DNA of 64,000 nucleotides from CBDFHJ01 sp965247635 (GTDB lineage: Bacteria > Chloroflexota > Dehalococcoidia > Lucifugimonadales > Australimonadaceae). The notes under the pieces are model-generated. The model was not told the origin of the DNA, ran no database searches, and saw only the letters and a program-made list of their open reading frames with translations. Location of the stretch: assembly GCA_965247635.1 (NCBI GenBank), contig CBDFHJ010000010.1, positions 620,001 to 684,000 of the forward strand, read 5' to 3'. Every line of letters begins with the position of its first letter. The stretch's first letter is position 1. Positions 15,077 to 24,600 of this stretch are shown here, in pieces. The translations under genes were made by a program, and so were the position numbers.

Positions 15077-15988
15077 GTGGTAGACCTTCGTCAGCTCATC
15101 ACCCGAAGTAGCTGGGCCGAGAGTGAGATAGGGACTGATGGCGCCCTCCTCTCACGGCCCTCCGACGACGACCTGGCCCGTATCGCCGCAACCATTCGGC
15201 GTAACATCATCGTCATGCTCACCGAGGCTGGCAGCGGCCATCCTGGTGGCTCGCTCTCCGCCACCGAGACGTTGGTTCTGCTCTACTATCGCATCATGCG
15301 CCACGACCCTGGCGACATCCGATGGCCTGACCGCGACCGCTTTGTCATGAGCAAAGCGCACTGCTCACCCATCGTGTACGCGGTCTTGGCTGACCGCGGC
15401 TACTTCCCTCCGGAGGAACTTCTTACATTCCGTAAGATTAACTCCCGGCTCCAAGGCCACGTGTACATGAGCGTCCCGGGCGTCGAGTTTAGCGGCGGCT
15501 CCTTGGGTCAGGGGCTGTCGTACTCTATCGGCATCGCCCTCGCGGGCAGGCTCGACGACAAAGGGTATCGTGTGTACACGATGATCGGTGACGGTGAGTG
15601 CGACGAAGGCAGCATTTGGGAGGGGGCCATGAGCGCGGCCCACTATCGCGTGGACAACCTCACCGTCATCCTCGACCGCAACCGCATCCAAAACGACCGT
15701 TTCACGTCCGAGGTCATCTCGCTGGAACCGCTGGCCGACAAGTGGCGGGCCTTCGGGTGGCACGTCCAAGAGTGTGACGGCCATGACATCGGCCAGCTCG
15801 AGGCCGCTCTAACAACGGCCCAAGGTGTACGTGACCAGCCCTCCATCATCATCGCGCACACCGTCAAGGGCAAGGGCGTCAGCTTCATGGAAGACAACCC
15901 TGAATACCACAGCAAGCCCCTTACCCAGGAGGAGATGGAGCTTTCTCTAGCGGAGATCGACCTTCAGCTCGCCCAGGTGGGTGCCTAG
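15077..15988 (+). CDS. Transketolase, N-terminal (TPP-binding) subunit
   Basis: This 303-residue protein is the N-terminal half of transketolase. Thiamine diphosphate is bound by GDGECDEGSIWEGAM (about 169-183) and the following DRNRIQ region; GSGHPGGSLSATETL and SKAHCSPIVYAVLADRG are conserved upstream. The C-terminal partner follows after 3 nt, so the two act as one heteromeric enzyme moving C2 units between sugar phosphates in the non-oxidative pentose phosphate pathway. Start GTG 15077 has GCGGAG 7 nt upstream, and the promoter position excludes an earlier start. Split transketolases are common outside Proteobacteria. Confidence 0.9.
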   Translation: MVDLRQLITRSSWAESEIGTDGALLSRPSDDDLARIAATIRRNIIVMLTEAGSGHPGGSLSATETLVLLYYRIMRHDPGDIRWPDRDRFVMSKAHCSPIVYAVLADRGYFPPEELLTFRKINSRLQGHVYMSVPGVEFSGGSLGQGLSYSIGIALAGRLDDKGYRVYTMIGDGECDEGSIWEGAMSAAHYRVDNLTVILDRNRIQNDRFTSEVISLEPLADKWRAFGWHVQECDGHDIGQLEAALTTAQGVRDQPSIIIAHTVKGKGVSFMEDNPEYHSKPLTQEEMELSLAEIDLQLAQVGA

Positions 15989-15991
15989 CCA

Positions 15992-16930
15992 ATGGTGACC
16001 GCTGTCGCCACCCGCGAAGCCCTCGGCCGCACGTTGGTCGAACTTGGCCGTGAGGACGATCGAATCGTCGTCCTTGGCGGTGACCTCAACAAGGCGACCA
16101 CTGCGTTGGCTTTCGCCCAAGCGTTCCCTGACCGCTTCTTCGACGTTGGCGCCGCCGAGCAGAATATGATGGGTATCGCCGCTGGGCTCGCCATCTCTGG
16201 CAAAGTCCCCTTCTGCACTACCTTTGCCGTTTTTGGCACCGGCCGCGCCTTCGACCATATTCGCGTCTCCATCGCTCAGCCCCACCTGAACGTGAAGCTC
16301 GTGCTCACTCATGCTGGCCTGATCACTGGGGAGGATGGTAAGTCGGCGCAGGCCATCGAGGACCTGGCGCTCATGACCGCGCTGCCCGGCTTTACCGTGG
16401 TGGTCCCCGCTGATGCTTTGGAGGCTGCCGCGGCCATTCACACCGCCGCTATTACGGACGGCCCCTTTTACATCCGACTCTCCCGTACACCCACGCCCGT
16501 CATACACGACGAACGGTCGTCCTTTGAGGTGGGTAAGGCAGAGCTTTTGCGAGACGGCTCTGACGCCGCTATCGTGGCCTGTGGCGCCATGGTATCCCGC
16601 GCCCTTGAGGCGGCGGACTCCCTAGCCCGGCAGGGGATGAATGTCCGGGTCATCAACCTGGCTACCTTAGCCCCCATAGACGAAGAAGCCATCGCCGCCG
16701 CTGCCACGGAAACGGGCGCCCTGGTCACCGTTGAAGACCATTACGTGCGTGGCGGCTTGAACGCGATTGTCTCCCAAGTGGTCGCAGCCCACTCCCCCGT
16801 GCCTATCCAGGCCGTGAGCCTTCATGGCTACGGTGAGTCGGGTAAGCCTCAAGAGCTACTGGAGAAGTACGGGCTCACGGCTGCCAAGGTCGAGGAAGCC
16901 GTCCACAACGTCCTACAACGCAAACGCTAG
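15992..16930 (+). CDS. Transketolase, C-terminal subunit
   Basis: This 312-residue protein contains the pyrimidine-binding domain, with DRFFDVGAAEQNMMGIAAGLA (the conserved Glu that activates TPP is in GAAEQN). It also has the transketolase C-terminal domain, with ALEAADSLARQGMNVRVINLATLAPID and a late GYGESGKPQELLEKYGL. It pairs with the upstream TPP-binding subunit. Stop and start are 3 nt apart, so translation is probably coupled. It converges on the hypothetical gene at 16934 with only 3 bp between the stops. Confidence 0.9.
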   Translation: MVTAVATREALGRTLVELGREDDRIVVLGGDLNKATTALAFAQAFPDRFFDVGAAEQNMMGIAAGLAISGKVPFCTTFAVFGTGRAFDHIRVSIAQPHLNVKLVLTHAGLITGEDGKSAQAIEDLALMTALPGFTVVVPADALEAAAAIHTAAITDGPFYIRLSRTPTPVIHDERSSFEVGKAELLRDGSDAAIVACGAMVSRALEAADSLARQGMNVRVINLATLAPIDEEAIAAAATETGALVTVEDHYVRGGLNAIVSQVVAAHSPVPIQAVSLHGYGESGKPQELLEKYGLTAAKVEEAVHNVLQRKR

Positions 16931-16933
16931 GCG

Positions 16934-17245
16934 TCACTCCCCTCCCTGTTCTTGACCGTCGCCGGTGTACTCTGGTTTGCTAAACACGCCCACCTCATGC
17001 CCCTGGTGGACGTGCACGATGAAGTCGTCCCTGGCAAGCCCCACGGCGTCTAGGAGCTCCTGGTCCAGGTCTTCGATGAGCTCCTGGATCTCGTCCTGGG
17101 TGAACCGCTCGCTGACGCAGAGCGTGGCGTGGATAAGGGTCCCCGCGTAGTGGACGTCAAGCCGCCCCTGGGGGGCGTCGTCGTCGAAGATGGTATACAC
17201 CTCTGAGTAAGGCGTCCGGCACTCTCGCTCAAACCGGAGGTCCAT
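16934..17245 (-). CDS. Conserved-looking hypothetical protein
   Basis: ATG 17245 follows AAGGAG. The 103-residue product is acidic and soluble, with an alternating beta pattern (SEVYTIFDDDAPQGRLDVHYAGTLIHATLCV) followed by a helix rich in Glu/Asp (TQDEIQELIEDLDQELLDAVG) and a final strand FIVHVHQG. No family is recognised. It sits directly upstream of the proA stop side and is read in the same direction as proBA, 30 nt after proA, so it may be the third gene of that transcript. Confidence 0.6.
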   Translation of the reverse strand: MDLRFERECRTPYSEVYTIFDDDAPQGRLDVHYAGTLIHATLCVSERFTQDEIQELIEDLDQELLDAVGLARDDFIVHVHQGHEVGVFSKPEYTGDGQEQGGE

Positions 17246-17274
17246 GGGGCTAGCTCCTTCCTGGCCGGACGGCG

Positions 17275-18549
17275 TTACAACCGTATTTGGCCGTTGCCGA
17301 GGGCAATCCATTTGTAGCTGGTGAGCTCGCGCAGGCCCATGGGACCGCGAGCGTGCAGCTTGTTGGTGCTGATAGCCACCTCTGCACCGAGCCCAAACTG
17401 TCCACCATCGTTGAATCGGGTGCTCGCGTTGACCAGTACCACCGCCGCGTCGACCTCATCAACGAACCGCATCGCGTTCGTGTAGTCGGCCGTCACGATG
17501 GCTTCAGAGTGCCCCGAGCCGTACCGCTCGACGTATTCGATGGCCGCGTCCAAAGAGTCCACCACCTTTACGGCCAACACCAAAGACAGGAACTCCTTGC
17601 CCCAGTCCGCTTCCGTGGCGGCCTTTACGTGCCCCTCGTCCGTTGGGCCGATAAGCGCCAGCGACCGCTGGTCGCAGCGCAGCTCCACCCCTGCGTCCTT
17701 CATCCGCGCCGCCAGCTTCGGCAGAAGCTCCAGCGCCGCCTTGGGATGCACCAATACCGTGTCCAGCGCGTTGCATACCGTCGGCCGCTGCACCTTCGCG
17801 TTGAAGACGATCGCTTCCGCCATCGCCGCTTCCGCTGACTCGTCCACGTACGTGTGGCAGACCCCAATGCCCCCCGTGATGGCGGGCATCGTCGCCTCTC
17901 GGGCCACGAAGTTGATGAGCTCCGGTCCGCCCCTTGGAATCAACAGGTCAATGTACTCGTCCAGCTTCACCATCTGCTCCACCAAGGAACGGTCGGTGGA
18001 CTGAATGAACTGGACCGCCTCCGGCGTTACGCCCGCGCTTTCCAGCGCCCGGCGGACCAAGCCCGCCAGCGCCTCGTTGGAGTGTATGGCCTCCTTGCCT
18101 CCCCGGAGCACCACGGTGTTGCCCGACTTGAACGCCAGCGACGAGATGTCCACCGTTACGTTGGGCCGGCTTTCGTAAATCGCACCGATGACGCCGAGCG
18201 GCACCCTGCGTCGCGACAGTTGAATCCCATTGGGGAGCGTCCGCGCATCGAAGCTCTCCCCCACAGGGTCCGGCAACGCCGCTACGCTCCTCACGTCACT
18301 AGCCAGCCCCGCGAGGAGCGCTGAGTCGAGCAGGAGCCGGTCAAGCAGCGCCTCGGTCAGCCCTGCCTCACGTCCGGAGGCAAGGTCCATGGCGTTCGCC
18401 TCCAGAAGCGGCCCTTGCTCCCCCTCCAGCGCGTCGGCGATGGCGTACAACGCCCTGTTCTTATCGGTCGTGGAGAGCGTGCGCACCAGCCGAGACGCCT
18501 GGCGCGCGGCCTTGGCCTTGCTCAGCAGTTCAGACGCAACGGTCGTCAT
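17275..18549 (-). CDS. proA: Glutamate-5-semialdehyde dehydrogenase (gamma-glutamyl phosphate reductase)
   Basis: The 424-residue enzyme from ATG 18549 (TTG 18561 is an alternative) reduces gamma-glutamyl phosphate with NADPH in proline synthesis. Conserved features are GVIGAIYESRPNVTVD, KSGNTVVLRGGKEA, the catalytic Cys in QRPTVCNALDTVLVH, and ARGPMGLRELTSYKW near the end. It follows proB by 20 nt on the same strand. Length is normal for the family (about 415-430). No ribosome binding site of good strength is visible besides a GGGGG stretch. Confidence 0.95.
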   Translation of the reverse strand: MTTVASELLSKAKAARQASRLVRTLSTTDKNRALYAIADALEGEQGPLLEANAMDLASGREAGLTEALLDRLLLDSALLAGLASDVRSVAALPDPVGESFDARTLPNGIQLSRRRVPLGVIGAIYESRPNVTVDISSLAFKSGNTVVLRGGKEAIHSNEALAGLVRRALESAGVTPEAVQFIQSTDRSLVEQMVKLDEYIDLLIPRGGPELINFVAREATMPAITGGIGVCHTYVDESAEAAMAEAIVFNAKVQRPTVCNALDTVLVHPKAALELLPKLAARMKDAGVELRCDQRSLALIGPTDEGHVKAATEADWGKEFLSLVLAVKVVDSLDAAIEYVERYGSGHSEAIVTADYTNAMRFVDEVDAAVVLVNASTRFNDGGQFGLGAEVAISTNKLHARGPMGLRELTSYKWIALGNGQIRL

Positions 18550-18569
18550 TGAAACCCCCAAAGTGTGTC

Positions 18570-19739
18570 TTACAGCACGGCCATGTTGTTTCTGTGCACC
18601 ACTTCGTCGCCAAAGTGGTGCCCTAGTCGTCGGTGAATCTGGCTTGAGCGCGCGCCCATAATCGCCTTCAGGTCACCAACACCGTAGTTGATGATCCCGC
18701 ACGCCACGCGTCCTCCGTGCGGTCCGACAATGGCGACCAGGTCCCCACGTTCAAACTCCCCTCGGACCTCGCGGACCCCCGCCGGCAGCAGGCTGCTGTT
18801 GTGCGTGCGCAGCGCCGTCACCGCGCCCTCATCCACCACCACCTCCCCCTTGCTCTCGCTAAGGCCGCTGAGCATCCAGCGCTTGCGGCTTTCCATGCGG
18901 GATACGGAGGAGGGGAAAAGCGTGCCCACCGCTTCTCCTTGGGCAACCCGGCAAACGACTTGCGGCTCGGCGCCGCTGACGATGGCCACCGTCACGCCCG
19001 CCGACGTTGCCAGCCGGGCAGCCTCCAGCTTGGACCTCATCCCACCTCGGGTAGTGGCGCTGTGGTACTCACCCGCTTGGGCCAACACCGCGTCGTCTAT
19101 ACGCTCGACCACCGGAACAAGCTGGGCCGACTGGTCTCGGTGAGGGTCAGCGGTGTAGAGCCCCTTCGTGTCGGTCAGCATCAACAGCAGGTCCGCGTCA
19201 ATAAGATTCGCCACCAGCGCCGAAAGCTCGTCGTTGTCCCCAAAACCCTCTGGGCTAATCTCCTCGATATTCACCACGTCGTTCTCGTTTACCACCGGCA
19301 CCACGCCGCGCTGCAACAGACCCTCGAGCGTGTTCCGGATGTTGAGGTAGCCTGATCGGTCCTCCAGGTCGTGGCGGGTTAAGAGCGCTTGGGCCACCGA
19401 GGTCTCATGCCTGGAGAGTAGCTCCTGGTACTGATGCATCAAACGGCTCTGCCCCACCGCCGCCAAGACTTGGCTGGCCGCCACGCTCCTCCCGTCCTGG
19501 CCTGCCGCCTGGCCCAACGCTTCGCGCCCTGCGGCAATTGCCCCAGACGTCACCAAGACCACCTGCGCACCCATCCGGCGTACCTGCACGAGCTGCGACA
19601 CCAGCGACGCCATCACCTTGCTATCTAACGCCTGGGCATCATCGGTCAGGACGTTGGTGCCGGCCTTCACCACCATGCGGCGATACGCTAGAGGGGGCGT
19701 TGTGGCGTTGGACGTTTCTCGGCGAGCACGGAGGGCCAT
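18570..19739 (-). CDS. proB: Glutamate 5-kinase with PUA domain
   Basis: The 389-residue protein has an amino-acid-kinase domain (VVKAGTNVLTD, VLVTSGAIAAGREALG, VPVVNENDVVN, GFGDNDELSALVA, MLTDTKGLYTADP, GGMRSKLEAARLA) followed by a C-terminal PUA domain from about residue 300 (VVVDEGAVTALRTHNSSLLPAGV). It makes gamma-glutamyl phosphate, the first step of proline synthesis. The PUA domain is typical of bacterial ProB and may contribute to feedback control. ATG 19739 has GAAAGAAG upstream; GTG 19745 is an alternative. It heads the proBA operon. Confidence 0.95.
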   Translation of the reverse strand: MALRARRETSNATTPPLAYRRMVVKAGTNVLTDDAQALDSKVMASLVSQLVQVRRMGAQVVLVTSGAIAAGREALGQAAGQDGRSVAASQVLAAVGQSRLMHQYQELLSRHETSVAQALLTRHDLEDRSGYLNIRNTLEGLLQRGVVPVVNENDVVNIEEISPEGFGDNDELSALVANLIDADLLLMLTDTKGLYTADPHRDQSAQLVPVVERIDDAVLAQAGEYHSATTRGGMRSKLEAARLATSAGVTVAIVSGAEPQVVCRVAQGEAVGTLFPSSVSRMESRKRWMLSGLSESKGEVVVDEGAVTALRTHNSSLLPAGVREVRGEFERGDLVAIVGPHGGRVACGIINYGVGDLKAIMGARSSQIHRRLGHHFGDEVVHRNNMAVL

Positions 19740-19868
19740 GGACACTTCTTTCAGTAGAGTGGAATACGTTTCGCCTGATACCTATCGATTATAGCCCCCT
19801 TTTTCGTAACCCCTCAACCGACGTGAGCCCATCCATGGTGGCCCTACTTCGGTGATGCTCAATAGAAA

Positions 19869-19899
19869 GGCACCCCCGTTACCTGGTAGCGGGGGTGCC
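19869..19899 (-). terminator. Terminator of Rieske oxygenase 2
   Basis: A 10-bp stem, GGCACCCCCG/CGGGGGTGCC, surrounds an 11-nt loop and on the minus strand is followed by TTTCTATTG. It lies 40 nt past the oxygenase stop. Confidence 0.8.
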
Positions 19900-19939
19900 C
19901 TCGACTGAACGCTTTAGTCGGCTGGCGTGGAAATCGCGG

Positions 19940-21304
19940 CTAGCTTTTTGCCCTCCGCTCCCGGTTTTCGTATATCTCGTCCCAGCTATCGGCGTCCATC
20001 AGCTCAGCCCAGAAGGTATACATGCCCAGCTGGTTCTGCTCGGTCGTGCCCTGGGTAACAACGCCCGGCATATGGTCATTCTTATTGGCATGGCCCAAGG
20101 CAATGGCGTAGTTGTACGGATGGCGCTTGGCGATGGTGCCCTTGCTGGCCTTGGAGGCGTAGTTCCAGTTCTCCATGTCGTCCTGCTCGGTCATACCCAG
20201 GGGGCCTGCATAGCGCATCCCGTAGTGACGCATCATGTCTTTCGCTTCCTGGGGAGCGTCCTTGTCCACAAACACCCAGCTCCAGTACTCGGAGCTCTGG
20301 GCGCTGCCGGCAGGCTGCCACAGCCCGATGCGCCTCGGCTGCTGGTTCCAGAAGCTCATGTTCGGGAAGACGTTGCCACCGCCCGCCAGGACCAGCCGGG
20401 CATCCTTCCCAAGGCGCCGCTGCCGTTCGTAGTAGGCATGCTCAGCGTACTCAGCTACAACCTTGTCGTGCTGGAACGACGGTGGCCAAGGCAGGTCCTC
20501 TAGCTGCTCGGTGCCCATCATGGCGTGGCCGAACCCCGGGATCGAAGCATTGAAGCTCCGGGTCTTCCCGACGCTATAGTTCATGTCCCTGCGGCCTTGC
20601 CCTCTGCTCACGCCAATGCCCACGAGGTCCACCGAGCGGTGACTGGTATTGTGATAACCGTCGCCTGCCCGGTTCTCCGCACCGAACTTCCAGTTCGCCG
20701 GCGTAAGCCACTTCTGCACACCGACGATGGCCTCGGACCCGCCCTCACTTCCGTCACGGGCGTCGACGAAGGTGTCCAGGTAGGTCTTCATCCCACCTAG
20801 GTAGTCCATAAACGACGGCGCCTTCGGGTCCCACGTCGCCCAGATGGTCCCCTTGTAGTTGGCCATCTGCGCGACTTCCACCAGCCCCCATTGGCTCTTG
20901 TCCAGCTCCTCCCGGTACGCGTCCTTGTACCGTGGCACCCCAACCAGCGACCCGTCGCCCGCGTAGCTCCACCCGTGGTACGGACACGTGAACACCGGCG
21001 TGTTCCCCTCGTCGTACCGGCATACTTTCATTCCCCGGTGTCGGCACGAGTTCAGGAACACGTGGATCGTGTTGTCCCGGTCCCGGCTCAGGATCACCGA
21101 CTCCTCCCCCATGCGGGCGACGAAGTAATCTCCTGGCTTTTGGACCTGGCTCTCGTGGCCGATGAACAACCACACACGGGCGAAGATCCGCTCCTGCTCT
21201 TGCTGATAGAACTCTTCGTTTACGAAGAGCTCGCGGCTGGCCAGCCCACGCTTCGGGTCCACGAAGTGCTGCAGGAACGTTCCCGCTCCCGTAGAGATTG
21301 CCAT
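19940..21304 (-). CDS. Rieske non-heme iron ring-hydroxylating oxygenase, alpha subunit (copy 2)
   Basis: The 454-residue paralog of the 852-2234 protein has Rieske ligands CRHRG and CPYHGW, and an iron site in AGDGYHNTSHRSV. Inside the Rieske domain about 82 residues are identical to copy 1, while the catalytic domain differs much more, so substrates probably differ. AAGGAGG precedes ATG 21304. Promoter, a perfect dyad over the ribosome-binding region and tandem dyads upstream of the -35 all indicate control, probably by an inducer. No electron-transfer partner gene is adjacent. Confidence 0.9.
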   Translation of the reverse strand: MAISTGAGTFLQHFVDPKRGLASRELFVNEEFYQQEQERIFARVWLFIGHESQVQKPGDYFVARMGEESVILSRDRDNTIHVFLNSCRHRGMKVCRYDEGNTPVFTCPYHGWSYAGDGSLVGVPRYKDAYREELDKSQWGLVEVAQMANYKGTIWATWDPKAPSFMDYLGGMKTYLDTFVDARDGSEGGSEAIVGVQKWLTPANWKFGAENRAGDGYHNTSHRSVDLVGIGVSRGQGRRDMNYSVGKTRSFNASIPGFGHAMMGTEQLEDLPWPPSFQHDKVVAEYAEHAYYERQRRLGKDARLVLAGGGNVFPNMSFWNQQPRRIGLWQPAGSAQSSEYWSWVFVDKDAPQEAKDMMRHYGMRYAGPLGMTEQDDMENWNYASKASKGTIAKRHPYNYAIALGHANKNDHMPGVVTQGTTEQNQLGMYTFWAELMDADSWDEIYENRERRAKS

Positions 21305-21318
21305 AACGGTGACCTCCT

Positions 21319-21333
21319 TACGAACCGTTCGTA
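21319..21333 (-). promoter_or_regulatory. Palindrome TACGAACCGTTCGTA next to the ribosome binding site of oxygenase 2
   Basis: Two 7-base arms around one central base end exactly where AAGGAGG begins. Size and symmetry resemble TetR-family operators; in RNA it would form a hairpin next to the ribosome site. Confidence 0.55.
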
Positions 21334-21375
21334 GGCCGTGCTCAGCGCACGACCTGCTCCAAGCGTCTGCGACGG

Positions 21376-21404
21376 ACTATACACCCAACGCTATCACGCG
21401 ACAA
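21376..21404 (-). promoter_or_regulatory. Promoter of Rieske oxygenase 2
   Basis: On the minus strand TTGTCG (21399-21404), a 17-nt spacer and TATAGT (21376-21381) give a leader of about 65 nt that contains the palindrome at 21319-21333. Confidence 0.6.
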
Positions 21405-21421
21405 CGGCCCTGCTCGGTGGT

Positions 21422-21458
21422 TGAAACAGGGTTTCACCTGGATTGAAACGGGGTTTCA
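21422..21458. promoter_or_regulatory. Tandem dyads TGAAAC-N3-GTTTCA
   Basis: TGAAACAGGGTTTCA (21422-21436) and TGAAACGGGGTTTCA (21444-21458) are spaced 22 bp start to start, about two helical turns. They lie 18 bp upstream of the -35 of oxygenase 2 and about 45 bp before the mfd -10 (TACAAT, 21502-21507). Confidence 0.65.
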
Positions 21459-21607
21459 TTTGGGCCGCCCTCCCTCCGGCATTCGCCTGGTTTCCCTGTG
21501 CTACAATGCACCCCTCAGGGTCGCATTCGCGGCCCGTTTCGGCGTTGTGCCGCGTTCGTTCATGAAGCGTAGACGCGACACCCAAGCGCGGTAGAGACGG
21601 AGTCATC

Positions 21608-24600
21608 GTGGGTCTTCAGGCGCTCTTCGACACCCTCCAAGGCGTACCTGCTTATCGCCAGGTCATGGCTGGCCTCGCCAAGGGCCAGGTGGAGATGGTC
21701 ACGGTCCCCGACTCGGCCAAACCCTACGTGCTAAGCGCGCTCTGGCAGGAGTTGGGTCGGCCCATGGTGGTCGTGTGTCCCCGCCCAGAGGACGCCCGCC
21801 GCCTAGCAGACCAGCTTGTCGCCTACTGCGGCGACGCCGCCCCCATTCACCACTTTGCAGAGCCCGAGGTCCTGCCCTACGAGCGATTGGCATTAGACGC
21901 CGCGACGGTGCATCAGCGCCTAAGCGTATTGGCCATACTGCGGCAGAAGGCCTTGCAGAAAGACGGTCAACCACCGCTCATCATCGTCACGCCCATGGGC
22001 CTTATGCAAAAGACCCTCGCCCCCGACCTCTTGGACCGCCTGGTCCACACTGTCAGCGTAGGTGACCACGTTGCGATGGAGCCCTTGCTCCAGCGCTGGG
22101 TAGGCATGGGCTACCGGGTTGCCCCTGCCGTGGAGGAACCGGGCATGGTCAGCCGCCGAGGCGGAATCATTGACCTGTACACCCCCGGCCTTTCCCTACC
22201 GGCGCGGATGGAGCTTTGGGGTGACCGAATCGACTCGATCCGCCTCTTCGACCCGGCTTCTCAGCGCTCCATCGAGTCAGTGGACACAGTGACCGTGCTG
22301 CCCGCGCTTGATGTGCTTCCCGGCTTTGCGGACCACCGCGCCTTCGAAGCGTTTGTGCGAGCGCTCGACTACTCGAATAGCCCCACGACCGAGCGGGACC
22401 GGGTCGAAGAGGAGCTGGCGGAGCTTATGGCGGGGCTCTCCATGGAAAACGCCAGCTTTTATGCCGGTTTCTTCAACGCGCACTCGTTGGTCGACCATAT
22501 AGCCCCCGACCTCCAACCCGTTGTGGTAGTTAACGAACCCTCAGAGCTGTTCCAGGCCGCCCAGCAGTGGGAGGCCAGCGCCGAGGAGCTGCGTCTGGCC
22601 AAGCAGGGAAGGGGGGACCTTCCCCTGGGCTTTCCATCAGGACTTGTGGAATGGGACGGCATCGCCGAGGCCCTCCACGGGTACCCCTCACGGTTAGAGC
22701 TAAGCCAGTACCATCAGAGTTCGTCCGTTTCTGCCCGAACCATTTCTTTTGGTGCGCCGCCCAGCTACCACAGCCGACTGGAGCGGCTCAGCGACGACCT
22801 TCGTGCCCAGCGCAGCGGCCCCCTTGCTATAGTCACCCAGCACTCCCAGCGCTTGGTTGAAATCCTTCAAGAGGCCGGCGTCGGAGCCCATGAGACCCAG
22901 TCGTACGATCGACCTCCCGAATCCGGCGTCGTTTACGTGGTCCACGGAACGGTTGCCGAGGGGTGGGTGGTCCGTGCGGAGGACGACAGCAGCCCGCTAT
23001 TTACCCTTCTGACGGACACCGAACTCTTTGGGCTCACCAAGCGCCAGCCGCCCCGCGCCAGGGCTGGCCGCCATCGCTCGCTGGACTTGGAGGAGCTAAC
23101 CCCCGGCCAGTTCGTCGTGCACATCGACCACGGCATCGCCCGCTTCGTAGGCACCATCGAGATGGACGCCGAGGGCGCCCGGCGAGAGTACCTAGTCTTG
23201 GACTACGCCCATGGCGATAAGCTGTACGTCCCCATGGAGCACCTGGCTCGCGTTGCGCCCTATCTGAGTGGCGCCGGAGGGTCTCCCACCCCCACTCGCC
23301 TGGGTACCCAGGAGTGGGGACGCGTCGTAGCCAGGGCGAAAGAGTCTACAAAGCGGCTCGCCTTCGACCTCCTCGAGATCTACGCCCACCGGGAGCTGGA
23401 GGAGGGCCACGCCTTTGCCCCCGACGCTCCCTGGCAACGGGAGATGGAGGACGCATTTCCGTTTGTCGAGACCCCGGACCAGGCCGAGGCCATCGGGATG
23501 GTCAAACGGGACATGGAGCATTCCAAGCCCATGGACCGGCTCGTGTGTGGCGACGTGGGCTACGGTAAGACCGAGGTGGCGCTCAGGGCCGCTTTCAAGG
23601 CCGTCATTGACAGTAAGCAGGTAGCGGTCTTGGTCCCTACAACCGTCCTCGCCCAGCAGCATTACGAGACGTTTACAGAGCGCTTCAGCGGCTTTCCCCT
23701 GCGGGTCGAGGTGCTCAGCAGGTTCCGGTCTGACCGCGAGCAGGACCAGGTGGTGGCGCAGCTAAAGCAGGGACAAGTCGACGTCGTTATCGGCACCCAC
23801 CGCCTGCTCCAAAAGGACGTCGGCTTTAAGGACCTGGGCTTGGTCGTCGTTGACGAAGAGCACCGCTTCGGCGTTGGCCACAAAGAGCAGCTTAAGAACC
23901 TGCGCCAACACGTGGACGTGCTCACCATGACCGCCACGCCTATCCCGCGTACCCTCTACATGGCCATGGCGGGGATTCGTGACATCTCCACCATGGAAAC
24001 GCCCCCCGAGCATCGGGTGCCGATCAAGACTTACCTGGGGGAGGCATCAGACGAGCTGATACGCGAGGCCATCTTGCGCGAGCTGGATAGGGGCGGTCAG
24101 GTCTTTTACCTCCATAACCGAGTGAAGAGCATCGACCTGGCCGCGGACCACCTGCGCCAGCTGGTCCCTGAGGCCACGGTCTGGATAGCCCATGGCCAGA
24201 TGCCGGAGGCCGACCTGGCCCAGGCCATGGCTGGATTTGCCGACGGTGCCGCCGACGTCCTCTTATGCACCACCATCATTGAGTCGGGGCTCGACCTGCC
24301 CAGCGTCAACACCCTCATCGTGGAGCGTGCGGACCGATTTGGTCTTGCCCAGCTCTACCAGCTTCGGGGCCGCATCGGCCGGCGGGCCCATCGCGCCTAC
24401 GCCTACCTGCTGGTACCCAAAGGCCGGAAGATAACGGACACCGCCCAACGCCGATTGCAGACCGTCATGGCCGCCACCGAGCTGGGCGCTGGATTTCGCA
24501 TCGCCATGAAGGACCTGGAGATCCGTGGTGCGGGCAACATCCTGGGTCCAGAGCAGAGCGGCCACATTCACGCCGTCGGCTTTGACCTTTACACCCGCCT

